A stretch of 17,036 nt of DNA from RGIG6353 sp045590615. GTDB lineage: Bacteria > Bacillota > Clostridia > Oscillospirales > SIG627. Below, in pieces: positions 1 to 7,312 of the stretch. The position numbers were made by a program, and so were the translations under genes. How positions within the stretch are numbered: position 1 is the stretch's first letter; each line of letters opens with the position of its first letter. The DNA is taken from positions 1 to 17,036 of the forward strand of contig JAZNRH010000005.1 of assembly GCA_045590615.1 (NCBI GenBank), read 5' to 3'. Below the pieces are notes generated by a model, which searched no databases, was not told the DNA's origin, and saw nothing but the letters and a program-made list of their open reading frames with translations.

Positions 1-1
1 A

Positions 2-61
2 GTAATTGCAATGCTGACTACTGTGTTGTTTGGAAAGAAGCTGAAAAGCGACAATAAGTAA
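2..61 (+). CDS. C-terminal end of an unidentified protein (partial, enters from left edge)
   Basis: One frame stays open from the left edge to a TAA at 59-61 and encodes the tail VIAMLTTVLFGKKLKSDNK. A hydrophobic run followed by a short lysine-rich tail is typical of the last membrane helix and cytosolic end of a membrane protein. The stop codon lies inside the ascending arm of a perfect terminator hairpin, which supports this being a real gene end. Too little is present to name a family. Only the frame, tail and terminator are seen; membrane location is inferred. Confidence 0.5.
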   Translation, partial: VIAMLTTVLFGKKLKSDNK

Positions 62-86
62 AGGGCTCAACCCCTTTACTTTTTTT
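57..86 (+). terminator. Rho-independent terminator of the left-edge gene
   Basis: A 9-bp perfect stem (AGTAAAGGG at 57-65 with CCCTTTACT at 72-80) closes a 6-nt loop and runs into seven T residues. The first arm contains the stop codon of the left-edge gene. Confidence 0.85.
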
Positions 87-103
87 GCATATTATGGTAT
101 AAT
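75..103 (+). promoter_or_regulatory. Sigma-A-type promoter for the MBL-fold lipoprotein gene
   Basis: TATAAT at 98-103 is a perfect -10 box. TTTACT at 75-80 lies exactly 17 bp upstream and matches four of six -35 consensus bases. The -35 box is part of the descending arm of the preceding terminator, so terminator and promoter share DNA. The expected start near 110 leaves a leader of about 40 nt. Confidence 0.65.
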
Positions 104-134
104 TTTAACGTTAATCACGTCTTTTAATTAGCGT

Positions 135-140
135 AAGGAG
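135..140 (+). promoter_or_regulatory. Ribosome binding site that fixes the ATG at 149
   Basis: AAGGAG at 135-140 lies 8 nt before the ATG at 149. An in-frame GTG at 143 is only 2 nt from it and is too close to be used, so the start is placed at 149. Confidence 0.8.
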
Positions 141-148
141 ATGTGTTT

Positions 149-1066
149 ATGAAGCCTTCACGGTTGTTAATATTGATTTTATCGGTACTTCTGGCAGTTG
201 GCATTGTGTCCTGCTTTTTACCCAGCGAAGCTCCGAATTCAAATATAAATGAAGAAAAGAAAATTGAGCTTGATGAGAACTCAACTTTTTCGGCGCAATT
301 TATCGACGTAGGACAAGCAGATGCGACGCTCGTTGAGTGTGACGGGCATTATATGCTGATAGATGGCGGTAACAAGTCCGACTCTGACGTAATTTATGCT
401 ATATTGAAAAGGAAGGGCATAACTCATCTTGATATAGTTGTTGGGACTCACGCTCACGAGGACCATATAGGTGGTTTACCGGGTGCGTTCAGCTATGCAA
501 CTTCAGATATGACACTTTCGCCTGTAGATCATTATAACAGTAAAGCCTTTGAGAATTTTGCAAAGTATGCAAATGAAAGTGGTGGTGGGATTACCATTCC
601 AAAGGTAAACGATGAATATACTCTCGGAAGTGCAAGCGTAAGGGTTATGGGTGTCAATAGTGGAGAGGATGCAAATGATTCATCAATTGTCTTAAAGGTT
701 GAATACGGTGACGTATCACTTCTCTTTATGGGTGATGCCGAAAGGTATGCAGAGCAGGTGATACTTGACTCGGGAGCAGATTTATCTGCAACGGTTTTGA
801 AGGTCGGACATCACGGAAGTGAAACAAGTACGTCCTATCCGTTTTTGAGAGAGGTTATGCCTGAATATGCGATAATATCAGTGGGAAAGGGGAATAGTTA
901 TTCTCATCCTACAGAGGCTACTCTTAGCCGACTCAATGACGCAGGTGCTAAAATCTACAGAACAGATTTACAGGGTGATATATATCTTACCTCTGATGGT
1001 AAGGAGGTAAAGATTACAACCTACAAAAACGCGACAGAGAAAGAGCTGTTGACACCGGCTGACTAA
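149..1066 (+). CDS. Predicted lipoprotein with ComEC/Rec2-like metallo-beta-lactamase domain
   Basis: A 305-residue protein. Residues 1-22 are a short basic N-terminus, a hydrophobic stretch and a lipobox-like IVSC, so lipidation at Cys22 and display on the outer face of the membrane are predicted. The rest is one MBL-fold domain of the type at the C-terminus of the DNA-uptake protein ComEC. It shows FIDVGQADA (51-59), the metal motif HAHEDH (101-106), Asp196 in FMGDAE, the HHGS motif at 221-224 and His253 in SYSHPTE. All expected metal ligands are present, so it should be an active hydrolase with two metal ions. ComEC-type domains are thought to act on DNA or nucleotides, but the substrate here is unknown. 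No competence membrane domain is fused to it or encoded beside it. It has its own promoter and terminator. The start is set by the AAGGAG at 135-140. Confidence 0.85.
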   Translation: MKPSRLLILILSVLLAVGIVSCFLPSEAPNSNINEEKKIELDENSTFSAQFIDVGQADATLVECDGHYMLIDGGNKSDSDVIYAILKRKGITHLDIVVGTHAHEDHIGGLPGAFSYATSDMTLSPVDHYNSKAFENFAKYANESGGGITIPKVNDEYTLGSASVRVMGVNSGEDANDSSIVLKVEYGDVSLLFMGDAERYAEQVILDSGADLSATVLKVGHHGSETSTSYPFLREVMPEYAIISVGKGNSYSHPTEATLSRLNDAGAKIYRTDLQGDIYLTSDGKEVKITTYKNATEKELLTPAD

Positions 1067-1071
1067 AAAAC

Positions 1072-1104
1072 GGCTGTAAAAACTTTGTTTTTACAGCCAT
1101 TTTT
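1072..1104. terminator. Bidirectional terminator between the MBL gene and the V-ATPase operon
   Basis: An 11-bp perfect stem (1072-1082 with 1088-1098) closes a 5-nt loop. On the + strand it is followed by A and five T, ending the MBL gene. On the - strand it is followed by G and six T, ending the convergent V-ATPase transcript. Confidence 0.85.
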
Positions 1105-1241
1105 ATTATATAGGAATTTGTTTTAATCAACCTCGCCGTTTTGCCTTGTTTTAATTTTGAAAGAGTAAGAATAGGCGAGATTTGCCAGTGGCGGCTCGCC
1201 ACTTTTTATTATATAGGAAATTGCTTTGAATCAACCTCGCC
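1101..1241. repeat. Two-copy ~37-bp direct repeat in the convergent intergenic region
   Basis: Copy 1 at 1101-1137 and copy 2 at 1204-1241 share TTTTATTATATAGGAA, then a slightly diverged block, then ATCAACCTCGCC. They differ by a few substitutions and one inserted base. Each copy lies directly after a hairpin when read on the + strand (1072-1098 and 1187-1203). The 66 bases between the copies hold a GGCGAG at 1174-1179 that can pair with the CTCGCC end of either copy. This is the 3' untranslated region of the V-ATPase transcript on the - strand. I see no coding potential. Confidence 0.75.
1187..1207 (+). terminator. Second hairpin with T-tract downstream of the MBL gene
   Basis: AGTGGCG (1187-1193) pairs with CGCCACT (1197-1203) across a 3-nt loop and is followed by TTTT. 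This looks like a terminator on the + strand. No T-run follows it on the - strand, so there it would only be a stable 3'-UTR hairpin. Confidence 0.55.
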
Positions 1242-1245
1242 ACTT

Positions 1246-1872
1246 TTATTCGTCTTTCATCATATCCTTGACCTTCATAAGTCTGGTAAGGTTGCCACGC
1301 TCGTTGTCCTCAAGCTTCATAGTGATGTACTTGATACTTTCCTTCATTTCGGCAATCATTACATACTGAAGCGCATTGACACGGCGTCTTGTTTTTTCGA
1401 GCTCATCTGCAAGCATATCGCAGGTTTTTTCAACCGATGCAAGCTCGAGAAGCTTTGGCATAAGCTTTTGTATATCCAGGGTGGCTTTATCAAGATATTC
1501 TGAAGTAAAAGCCGTTGAATATGGAATGGAAGCGCCCTGTTCGTTTTCATCAACGCTTATTTCAGGCACTAAAACGCTCATAATATTCTTAATTCCAAAG
1601 CTTGCGCCAACCGATGCAGTGGGTACGAGAAGGGCTTCGGAAATAGCTGTCTCGCCCATCTCGGCTTCGGCAATTGCAGTATTTTGCATCGCCTTTGCAA
1701 GCAGGTCTTCAACCTCAAGTCTGAGCTCACGGTTTCTCTTTATATAGAGCATCAGCTGACGTGCCATTTCGTCCTGCTTGTCCTTGAGAAGCTTGTGTCC
1801 TCTTATTGCTGTTGCAAGACGCTTTTTGGTACGTGTCAGCTCCATTCTGGTAGGATTAACGCGTGTTGCCAT
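1246..1872 (-). CDS. ntpD: V-type ATPase subunit D (central stalk)
   Basis: A 208-residue subunit of the rotor shaft that links the ring of membrane K subunits to the A3B3 catalytic head. The N-terminus VNPTRMELTRTKKRL followed by RGHKLLKDKQDEM is the family signature. The first ~75 and last ~70 residues are long charged helices that would form the antiparallel coiled coil inside the head. The middle segment, around residues 80-130, is more varied. Length is normal for bacterial and archaeal NtpD. It is the last gene of the operon, 10 nt after ntpB, and its ribosome site GAGGTGG begins in the ntpB stop codon, so the two are probably translated together. Transcription continues through the repeat region to the terminator at 1072-1098. 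Confidence 0.95.
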   Translation of the reverse strand: MATRVNPTRMELTRTKKRLATAIRGHKLLKDKQDEMARQLMLYIKRNRELRLEVEDLLAKAMQNTAIAEAEMGETAISEALLVPTASVGASFGIKNIMSVLVPEISVDENEQGASIPYSTAFTSEYLDKATLDIQKLMPKLLELASVEKTCDMLADELEKTRRRVNALQYVMIAEMKESIKYITMKLEDNERGNLTRLMKVKDMMKDE

Positions 1873-1882
1873 TTATCCCACC

Positions 1883-3256
1883 TCAGCTTTCGCTCATATA
1901 TTTATCGATATATTCAGGTCTTATTCTCTTAAGCTCTGATTTTGGAAGAATTGACAGAAGCTTCCAACCGATTTCTAAGGTGTCCTCAATGCTTCTGTCG
2001 GTGTTATATCCCTGAGAAACGTATTCGTTTTCAAAGGCCTCCGAGAACTTCGCATATTTTCTGTCCATTTCAGACAAAGCAGCCTCGCCCAAAACTACTG
2101 CAAGCTCTTTTGCTTCCTTACCTCTTGCATAAGCCGAGAAAATCTGGTTCATAGTGTCGGCATGGTCCTCGCGGGTTTTGCCTTCACCGATACCCTTGTT
2201 CTTAAGACGGCTAAGAGAGGGGAGTACGTCAATCGGGGGCTCAATACCCTTCATATAAAGCTCACGCGAAAGAATAATCTGTCCTTCTGTGATATATCCC
2301 GTAAGGTCGGGAATAGGATGAGTCTTGTCGTCCTCGGGCATTGTAAGAATAGGAATTTGGGTAATAGAGCCTTCCTTACCGTCAATTCGTCCTGCTCTCT
2401 CGTAAAGGGAAGCAAGGTCGGTATAAAGGTAACCCGGATATCCTCTTCTTCCCGGAACCTCCTTACGAGCTGCTGAGATTTCACGAAGAGCCTCGGCGTA
2501 GTTGGTAAGGTCGGTAAGAATTACGAGAACGTGCATACCAAGCTCGTAAGCAAGGTATTCTGCACAGGTGATTGCCATACGAGGCGTTGCAATACGTTCT
2601 ACTGCAGGCGCATCGGCAAGGTTCATAAAGAGTACCGAACGCTCAATAGCACCTGTTCTCTTGAAGTCCTCAACAAAGAATTCTGCCTCTTCAAAGGTGA
2701 TACCTATAGCTGCGAATACAACGGCAAAGTTGTCGTTACCACCACGCACCTTAGCTTGTCTTGCAATCTGCGTGGCAAGATTTGCGTGTGGGAGACCCGA
2801 GCCCGAGAATATAGGGAGCTTTTGTCCACGAACGAGTGTGTTAAGACCGTCGATTGCAGAAACGCCCGTTTGAATAAACTCGGCAGGATAGTCTCGAGCT
2901 GCAGGGTTAATAGGTTCACCGTTTATGTCGTCAAATCTTTCGGGAATGATTTTCGCACCGTTGTCGATAGGGTTACCCATTCCGTCAAAAACTCGACCGA
3001 TCATATCCTTTGAAACGGCAAGCTCAAGAGAGTGACCGAGGAATTTTGCCTTAGAGGTAGAAAGCTGAAGTCCTTGAGAGCTTTCAAAAAGCTGAACGAC
3101 AGCCGTCTTGTCCTTGATTTCGAGAACTCTTCCAAGACGCGATTTTCCGTCGGCTTCCTTGATTTCAACGATTTCATAGTATTTTGCGTTGTCTACGCAG
3201 TCAACCAGCATAAGAGGTCCGACAGCCTCTTTTATTGTTTTATATTCCTTTTTCAA
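1883..3256 (-). CDS. ntpB: V-type ATPase subunit B (regulatory nucleotide-binding subunit)
   Basis: A 457-residue non-catalytic subunit that alternates with subunit A in the head. It has an N-terminal beta-barrel (1-75), a central RecA-like domain in which the P-loop position is replaced by SGSGLPHAN (151-159), and a helical C-terminus. Arg350 in PSLSRL matches the arginine finger that completes the active site of A; in the E. hirae subunit this residue is also Arg350. The C-terminal LEIGWKLLSILP segment is typical. The gene starts with TTG and overlaps the ntpA stop codon in the sequence TTGA. The choice is supported by GGAGG exactly 9 nt upstream and by the family N-terminus KKEYKTIKEAVGPLM following at once. 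Translation is probably coupled to ntpA. Confidence 0.97.
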   Translation of the reverse strand: MKKEYKTIKEAVGPLMLVDCVDNAKYYEIVEIKEADGKSRLGRVLEIKDKTAVVQLFESSQGLQLSTSKAKFLGHSLELAVSKDMIGRVFDGMGNPIDNGAKIIPERFDDINGEPINPAARDYPAEFIQTGVSAIDGLNTLVRGQKLPIFSGSGLPHANLATQIARQAKVRGGNDNFAVVFAAIGITFEEAEFFVEDFKRTGAIERSVLFMNLADAPAVERIATPRMAITCAEYLAYELGMHVLVILTDLTNYAEALREISAARKEVPGRRGYPGYLYTDLASLYERAGRIDGKEGSITQIPILTMPEDDKTHPIPDLTGYITEGQIILSRELYMKGIEPPIDVLPSLSRLKNKGIGEGKTREDHADTMNQIFSAYARGKEAKELAVVLGEAALSEMDRKYAKFSEAFENEYVSQGYNTDRSIEDTLEIGWKLLSILPKSELKRIRPEYIDKYMSES

Positions 3257-5028
3257 GCTCTGTCGCCTCCTAAATCAATTTCTGAAAAGCTCTTTGAGAG
3301 TGCCTCGGTGAGCTTTGCGTAGAAGTCAGCCCAGCTTTCCTCGGGCTCGTACTTCATTTTAGCTATCATTTCAAGTACCGGCATATTCATAATCATCTTA
3401 TAGGTTGCACCATTTGCGAGAGCAGAAAGGCTGAGATGATACCAATTGAGAATGGCAGAAACCATCTCTCCCTGCTTGCCCGAAGAGGTGTAACGGTCAT
3501 TTTCACGGAAGGAGTCCTGCTGCAAGAAGTCCTCACGGATTGAACGGGTACATTCAAGAGTAATTCTGTCCTTCTCGCCAAGCGCATCAAAGCCGATGAG
3601 TCGAACGATTTCCTGCAATTCTGCTTCTTCTTGTAAGAGCGCCTTGAGCTCTCTTATGTGATTTGACCATTCGTCGTTGATGTTTTCGTTGTAGTACTTG
3701 AATGCAGAGTCCTCGTAAAGTGAGTAGCTCTTGAGCCAGTCAATCGCAGGGAAGTGACGCTTGTAAGCAAGGTCGGCACTCAATCCCCAGAATACCTTAA
3801 CAATTCTGAGTGTCGCCTGTGAAACGGGTTCACTCGTGTCACCACCGGGAGGAGATACTGCTCCGATGGCTGTTATAGCACCGTATCTATCGCCACCAAG
3901 ACATTTTACCGAGCCTGCTCTTTCGTAGAATTCGGCAAGTCTTGTCGAAAGATACGCAGGGTATCCCTCTTCACCGGGCATTTCTTCAAGTCGTCCCGAC
4001 ATTTCACGAAGAGCCTCTGCCCAGCGTGACGTTGAGTCGGCAATAATTGCTACCTTGTAGCCCATATCTCTGAAATATTCTGCTATTGTTATACCTGTAT
4101 AAATTGATGCTTCGCGCGCTGCAACGGGCATATCCGATGTGTTAGCAATAAGAACCGTTCTTTTCATAATGGAAAGACCTGTTCTCGGGTCGTTAAGCGT
4201 CGGGAATTCCTTAAGAACGTCGGTCATTTCGTTTCCACGCTCACCACAACCGATGTAGATAATGATGTCGGCATCAGCCCATTTTGCAATCTGATGCTGG
4301 GTAACCGTTTTGCCCGAGCCGAAAGGACCGGGAATTGCAGCAACACCACCCTTTGTAATGGGGAAGAGAGAGTCGATGACACGCTGACCCGTTATCATTG
4401 GCTCGTTTGGAACGAGTTTTTCTGCATAGGGACGGCGACGGCGAACAGGCCATTTCTGAAGCATGGCAATTTCAATTGTCTCGCCGTTGTCGGTCTTTAT
4501 TTTTGCAACGGTGTCTGTGATGGTTGCCTCACCGTCGTAAAGCCATTCAAGAGTACCCGACATATTAGGAGGTACCATAATCTTTTGAGTAACTGCAAGC
4601 GTTTCTTCTACTTCGCCTAAAACGTAGCCTCCTGAAACCTTGTCGCCAACCTTACCGACACTTTTGAAAAGCCATTTCTTTTCTCTGTCAAGCTTTGGAA
4701 GGTCGATACCTCTTGGTATTCTGCTTCCTGCAGCAATCTTGATTTTTTCAAGAGGTCTTTCAATACCGTCGAAAATTCCCTCGATAAGTCCCGGAGCGAG
4801 CTCAACAGAGAGTGGCTCACCCGTTACGTATACGTTTTCACCGGGTCCAATTCCGGTAGTATCCTCGTAAACCTGAATTGATGCTCGGTCGTCTCTGAGC
4901 TCGATTACCTCGCCGAGAAGCTTCTTTTCGCTAACTCTGACAACGTCGTACATATGAATGTCACGCAATCCTGTGGCAACAATCAGAGGACCTGCAACTT
5001 TATATATAGTTCCTACTTGTTTTTCCAT
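3253..5028 (-). CDS. ntpA: V-type ATPase catalytic subunit A
   Basis: A 591-residue catalytic subunit that hydrolyses or makes ATP in the cytoplasmic head. It has an N-terminal beta-barrel, then the bulge domain that distinguishes A from F-type beta subunits (roughly 115-190), then the RecA-like domain with the P-loop GPFGSGKT at 234-241 and GCGERGNEM at 261-269, whose glutamates serve catalysis. The later SPPGGDTSEP motif is also typical. Length is normal and all catalytic motifs are intact. It lies 21 nt after the subunit F gene. The spacer lacks a well-placed Shine-Dalgarno sequence: AAAGG occurs 15 nt before the ATG, and only AGG is nearer. The ATG at 5028 is still chosen because MEKQVGTIYKVAGPL is the conserved N-terminus. 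Confidence 0.97.
   Translation of the reverse strand: MEKQVGTIYKVAGPLIVATGLRDIHMYDVVRVSEKKLLGEVIELRDDRASIQVYEDTTGIGPGENVYVTGEPLSVELAPGLIEGIFDGIERPLEKIKIAAGSRIPRGIDLPKLDREKKWLFKSVGKVGDKVSGGYVLGEVEETLAVTQKIMVPPNMSGTLEWLYDGEATITDTVAKIKTDNGETIEIAMLQKWPVRRRRPYAEKLVPNEPMITGQRVIDSLFPITKGGVAAIPGPFGSGKTVTQHQIAKWADADIIIYIGCGERGNEMTDVLKEFPTLNDPRTGLSIMKRTVLIANTSDMPVAAREASIYTGITIAEYFRDMGYKVAIIADSTSRWAEALREMSGRLEEMPGEEGYPAYLSTRLAEFYERAGSVKCLGGDRYGAITAIGAVSPPGGDTSEPVSQATLRIVKVFWGLSADLAYKRHFPAIDWLKSYSLYEDSAFKYYNENINDEWSNHIRELKALLQEEAELQEIVRLIGFDALGEKDRITLECTRSIREDFLQQDSFRENDRYTSSGKQGEMVSAILNWYHLSLSALANGATYKMIMNMPVLEMIAKMKYEPEESWADFYAKLTEALSKSFSEIDLGGDRA
3266..3270 (-). promoter_or_regulatory. Ribosome binding site that supports the TTG start of ntpB
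   Basis: On the - strand GGAGG lies 9 nt before the TTG at 3254-3256, inside the end of ntpA. No ATG start is available that would keep the conserved N-terminus. Confidence 0.8.
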
Positions 5029-5049
5029 TTAAGGATAACCTAACCTTTC

Positions 5050-5370
5050 TCATTTATCAAAAATATTTGTGCCAATTGCTCTTTCCATATTATCGATAAT
5101 CTTTTTATTACCGACGCCCATAGTTCCAGACCTGTCAGGAATGGGAATAATGGCAGGATAGGCTACTTTTCTGTATTTTTCGAGTATATCGGCAAGCTCG
5201 TCGTTGTATTTTTCACTAATGAAAATTATTCTGTATCCGTCTGTGGCAAGCTCACGTATTGCAAGCTCAGCCTCCTTGGCATCATTTACGGCGCGAGTTT
5301 TAATTCCTGCTGTGTGAAATATAATGATACTCGCTCTGTCGCCAACGGCTGCAATTTTAATTTCACTCAT
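5050..5370 (-). CDS. ntpG: V-type ATPase subunit F (central stalk)
   Basis: A 106-residue protein matching the small rotor-shaft subunit that binds D and may regulate activity. The family is called F in the general V/A-ATPase scheme and NtpG in E. hirae; some annotations use ntpF for it. The N-terminus IKIAAVGDRASI and the conserved C-terminal stretch AIIPIPDRSGTMGVG are characteristic, and the alternating beta/alpha pattern fits the Rossmann-like fold. Length is normal. Its ATG overlaps the end of ntpC by 8 nt (ATGAGTGA), with a G-rich ribosome site inside ntpC. Confidence 0.92.
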   Translation of the reverse strand: MSEIKIAAVGDRASIIIFHTAGIKTRAVNDAKEAELAIRELATDGYRIIFISEKYNDELADILEKYRKVAYPAIIPIPDRSGTMGVGNKKIIDNMERAIGTNIFDK

Positions 5371-6223
5371 CTACACTCGCCCCCTTACTCTGAATTTCGC
5401 ATTTGGCAAGAAGACGTCTGAGAGTTTCTGCTTCGTTCTTTTTAGCAAAGAAATACTCTGCAATAGGAGCGAAGTTTTCACCACTCCTGAGGTCGTACAT
5501 AGCCCGTGATATATCTTCTTTTGCCTTTGCAATAATTTCCTCATTAGTCATTGAACTATTCTCAATGCTCTTAAAGGGAACAGGAAGGAGATATTGCTGT
5601 GAATTTTCAAGCGTTTTACCCATAAGGCGAAGTCTTGCTTGAGATATTCTGTTTTTTGCATCGCCATATTTGAGTAGCATTTCGTAGAGCTGATGGTTTT
5701 TCTTTTTTGCTTTATTCAGTGTGTGCATAAAAATTGCCCTGTCAGCTCTTGAGCTTATAACGAACGGGTCTCTTTCTTCCTCTATTCCTCTCAGCTCCTC
5801 GTCAACCGTCTCGCTTATCAGCGTGTAATCGCCTGCTTCAACAGAGCCTCTGAGAATTTCAATCGGAATAGAGCCACCGTTTGTTGCCATTTCGGTTACG
5901 TCCTTGGCGAGAAGCTGTCCTTTCAAAAACAGCTTCAGATTGAGGGCGTCCTCTTCAAACAGCAAGAGGTTAGTCAGCTCCATATCGGGAGAAACCTCTC
6001 TTATGAAATTGACTGCGTATTCAAATTCGCCTTGGATTCTTTGGTGGAGGTCACCTTCAATTCCCTTTCCCCATCCAAATTCATCAAGAAGCCTTGGAAA
6101 ATCGTTGATATCAGCCTCGCCAAGTCTCCTGAATTCTTCACTGTTCAAGGGTGGGTGAGAGGTAGCCTTTATAGCTCCTAACGCATACTCGTATGACTTC
6201 TTTGAGAATTCATACTCTGTCAT
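5363..6223 (-). CDS. ntpC: V-type ATPase subunit C (rotor adaptor, AC39/d-like)
   Basis: A 286-residue mostly helical protein that caps the membrane ring of K subunits and receives the D/F shaft. Family features include the acidic helical repeats, the motif MELTNLLLFEEDALNLKLFLKGQL near the first third in segments typical of the AC39 family, and the C-terminal block PIAEYFFAKKNEAETLRRLL. It is somewhat shorter than many relatives (about 320-350 residues) but shows no frameshift. Its ATG shares one base with the ntpE stop codon (TAATG), with AGGAG upstream, so it is coupled to ntpE. It overlaps the subunit F gene by 8 nt. Confidence 0.9.
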   Translation of the reverse strand: MTEYEFSKKSYEYALGAIKATSHPPLNSEEFRRLGEADINDFPRLLDEFGWGKGIEGDLHQRIQGEFEYAVNFIREVSPDMELTNLLLFEEDALNLKLFLKGQLLAKDVTEMATNGGSIPIEILRGSVEAGDYTLISETVDEELRGIEEERDPFVISSRADRAIFMHTLNKAKKKNHQLYEMLLKYGDAKNRISQARLRLMGKTLENSQQYLLPVPFKSIENSSMTNEEIIAKAKEDISRAMYDLRSGENFAPIAEYFFAKKNEAETLRRLLAKCEIQSKGASVDE

Positions 6224-6816
6224 TATTTTGCGTCTCCTGTTTCAAAAAGTTGAATTGAAATTATCTTTTCGTTCTTTTCAAACACCTCGTCAAGAATATC
6301 GTTTAATGAGAAAACCACGTCGTAGTTTTCGCACGAAACGATAAATCCCGAGTCGATGTCGGCATTTTTGTCCGAAAGTGTGAGCTTGATGCCACAAGCC
6401 TTTTCAATATCTGCAATTGACTTTGTGCAAAGCTCTCTGTGAAGAGGGGAAGGGATAAGCTCATATTCCCCTGAAAGCTCGGAGTCTAAAACGTATTTTT
6501 TGAATACGTCGACAAAATTCTTGTCAATTGTTTTCAAGAGCTTTTCTTTAGCTTCATCTTTCGCTTTTAAGAGAAGCTCACGCTTGAGAGAAAGAACTTC
6601 AAGCTTTGTGTTCATAGCATCGCTTTGAGCTCTGCCTTTTTCGGTAATTTCTGCATTAATCTTTGCCTTTTCAATCATCTTGTCGGCACGTAACTTTGCA
6701 TCTTCTAAAATCAGAGCTCTGTCGGCTTCAGCCTTTGCTTTGGCATCCTTGATTATAGCCTCGGCAGAAAGGTGAGCCTTTTCTTCTATTTTATTTGTTA
6801 CTGTTTCTGCACTCAT
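6223..6816 (-). CDS. ntpE: V-type ATPase subunit E (peripheral stalk)
   Basis: A 197-residue stator subunit that pairs with the small H/G subunit to anchor the catalytic head to membrane subunit I. Residues about 5-105 form an uninterrupted alanine-, lysine- and glutamate-rich coiled coil. The C-terminal half is a compact domain predicted to contact the head. Length is normal. The start ATG has GGGAG 6 nt upstream and lies just after ntpK; the stop shares a base with the start of ntpC. Confidence 0.9.
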   Translation of the reverse strand: MSAETVTNKIEEKAHLSAEAIIKDAKAKAEADRALILEDAKLRADKMIEKAKINAEITEKGRAQSDAMNTKLEVLSLKRELLLKAKDEAKEKLLKTIDKNFVDVFKKYVLDSELSGEYELIPSPLHRELCTKSIADIEKACGIKLTLSDKNADIDSGFIVSCENYDVVFSLNDILDEVFEKNEKIISIQLFETGDAK

Positions 6817-6829
6817 ATTTGTCTCCCGA

Positions 6830-7297
6830 TTAGATGTTTACCATCATAAGAATTGATGTAAGAAGAGCAAGAATAGCGTAGGTTTCAACAAGAGCTGTCA
6901 TTGTGATACCCTTACCTGAAGCATCAGGCTGTTTACCTGTCATGTGAATTGCAGCAGCAGCCGTCTTACCCTGAAGAATACCGGAAACAAGACCAACTAT
7001 TGACATGGGAAGGGTTGCAAAGAAGTATGACCAGCCGGCCTGAATTGTGAGAACAGCCTCACCACTCATAAGACCTGTGTTTACCATAACGAGAACTGCG
7101 ATAAGGAAACCGTAGATACCCTGAGTGCCCGGGAGTGCCTGAAGAACGAGCACTTTACCGAATAAGTCGGGTTTTTCCGAAACGACACCTGCAGCAGCCT
7201 TACCTGCATACATTACACCGAGTGCTGAGCCACAGCAGCCCAAAAGTGCGCAAAGCACAGCTCCAAAAATAGCGATAACAATTCCTGATTCAAACAT
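6830..7297 (-). CDS. ntpK: V-type ATPase subunit K (proteolipid rotor ring, probably Na+-binding)
   Basis: A 155-residue proteolipid with four transmembrane helices, arising from a duplicated two-helix hairpin (about 2-75 and 80-155). It forms the rotating membrane ring. The second hairpin carries the ion-binding Glu138 in ALVETYAIL. The residues that coordinate Na+ in E. hirae NtpK (Leu61, Thr64, Gln65, Gln110, Glu139) have counterparts here at Leu55, Thr58, Gln59, Gln109 and Glu138, within LQALPGTQG and SGILQGK. As in other duplicated forms, the first hairpin has no acidic residue at the ion site. The start is set at the ATG at 7295-7297, 8 nt after GGAGG. An in-frame TTG further upstream overlaps that ribosome site and is rejected. 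Confidence 0.95.
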   Translation of the reverse strand: MFESGIVIAIFGAVLCALLGCCGSALGVMYAGKAAAGVVSEKPDLFGKVLVLQALPGTQGIYGFLIAVLVMVNTGLMSGEAVLTIQAGWSYFFATLPMSIVGLVSGILQGKTAAAAIHMTGKQPDASGKGITMTALVETYAILALLTSILMMVNI

Positions 7298-7305
7298 GAT
7301 TTTTT

Positions 7306-7310
7306 CCTCC
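7306..7310 (-). promoter_or_regulatory. Ribosome binding site that fixes the ATG start of ntpK
   Basis: On the - strand GGAGG lies 8 nt before the ATG at 7297, between the ntpI stop and ntpK. The TTG at 7310-7312 includes part of this site and cannot be the start. Confidence 0.85.
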
Positions 7311-7312
7311 AA

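Noticed and set aside
1101..1241. TTGATT ... TATAAT pairs within the two repeats on the - strand, read as promoters
   Set aside because: Spacers are only 14 and 15 bp and no - strand gene follows before the terminator, so promoter activity is unlikely.
2531..3013. 160-codon open frame on the + strand opposite ntpB
   Set aside because: It lies antisense to a highly conserved ATPase subunit gene, lacks a ribosome site and family features, and is explained by the codon pattern of ntpB.
7298..7312. TTG start of ntpK, five codons upstream
   Set aside because: It overlaps the GGAGG that serves the ATG at 7297, and homologues begin near the ATG.
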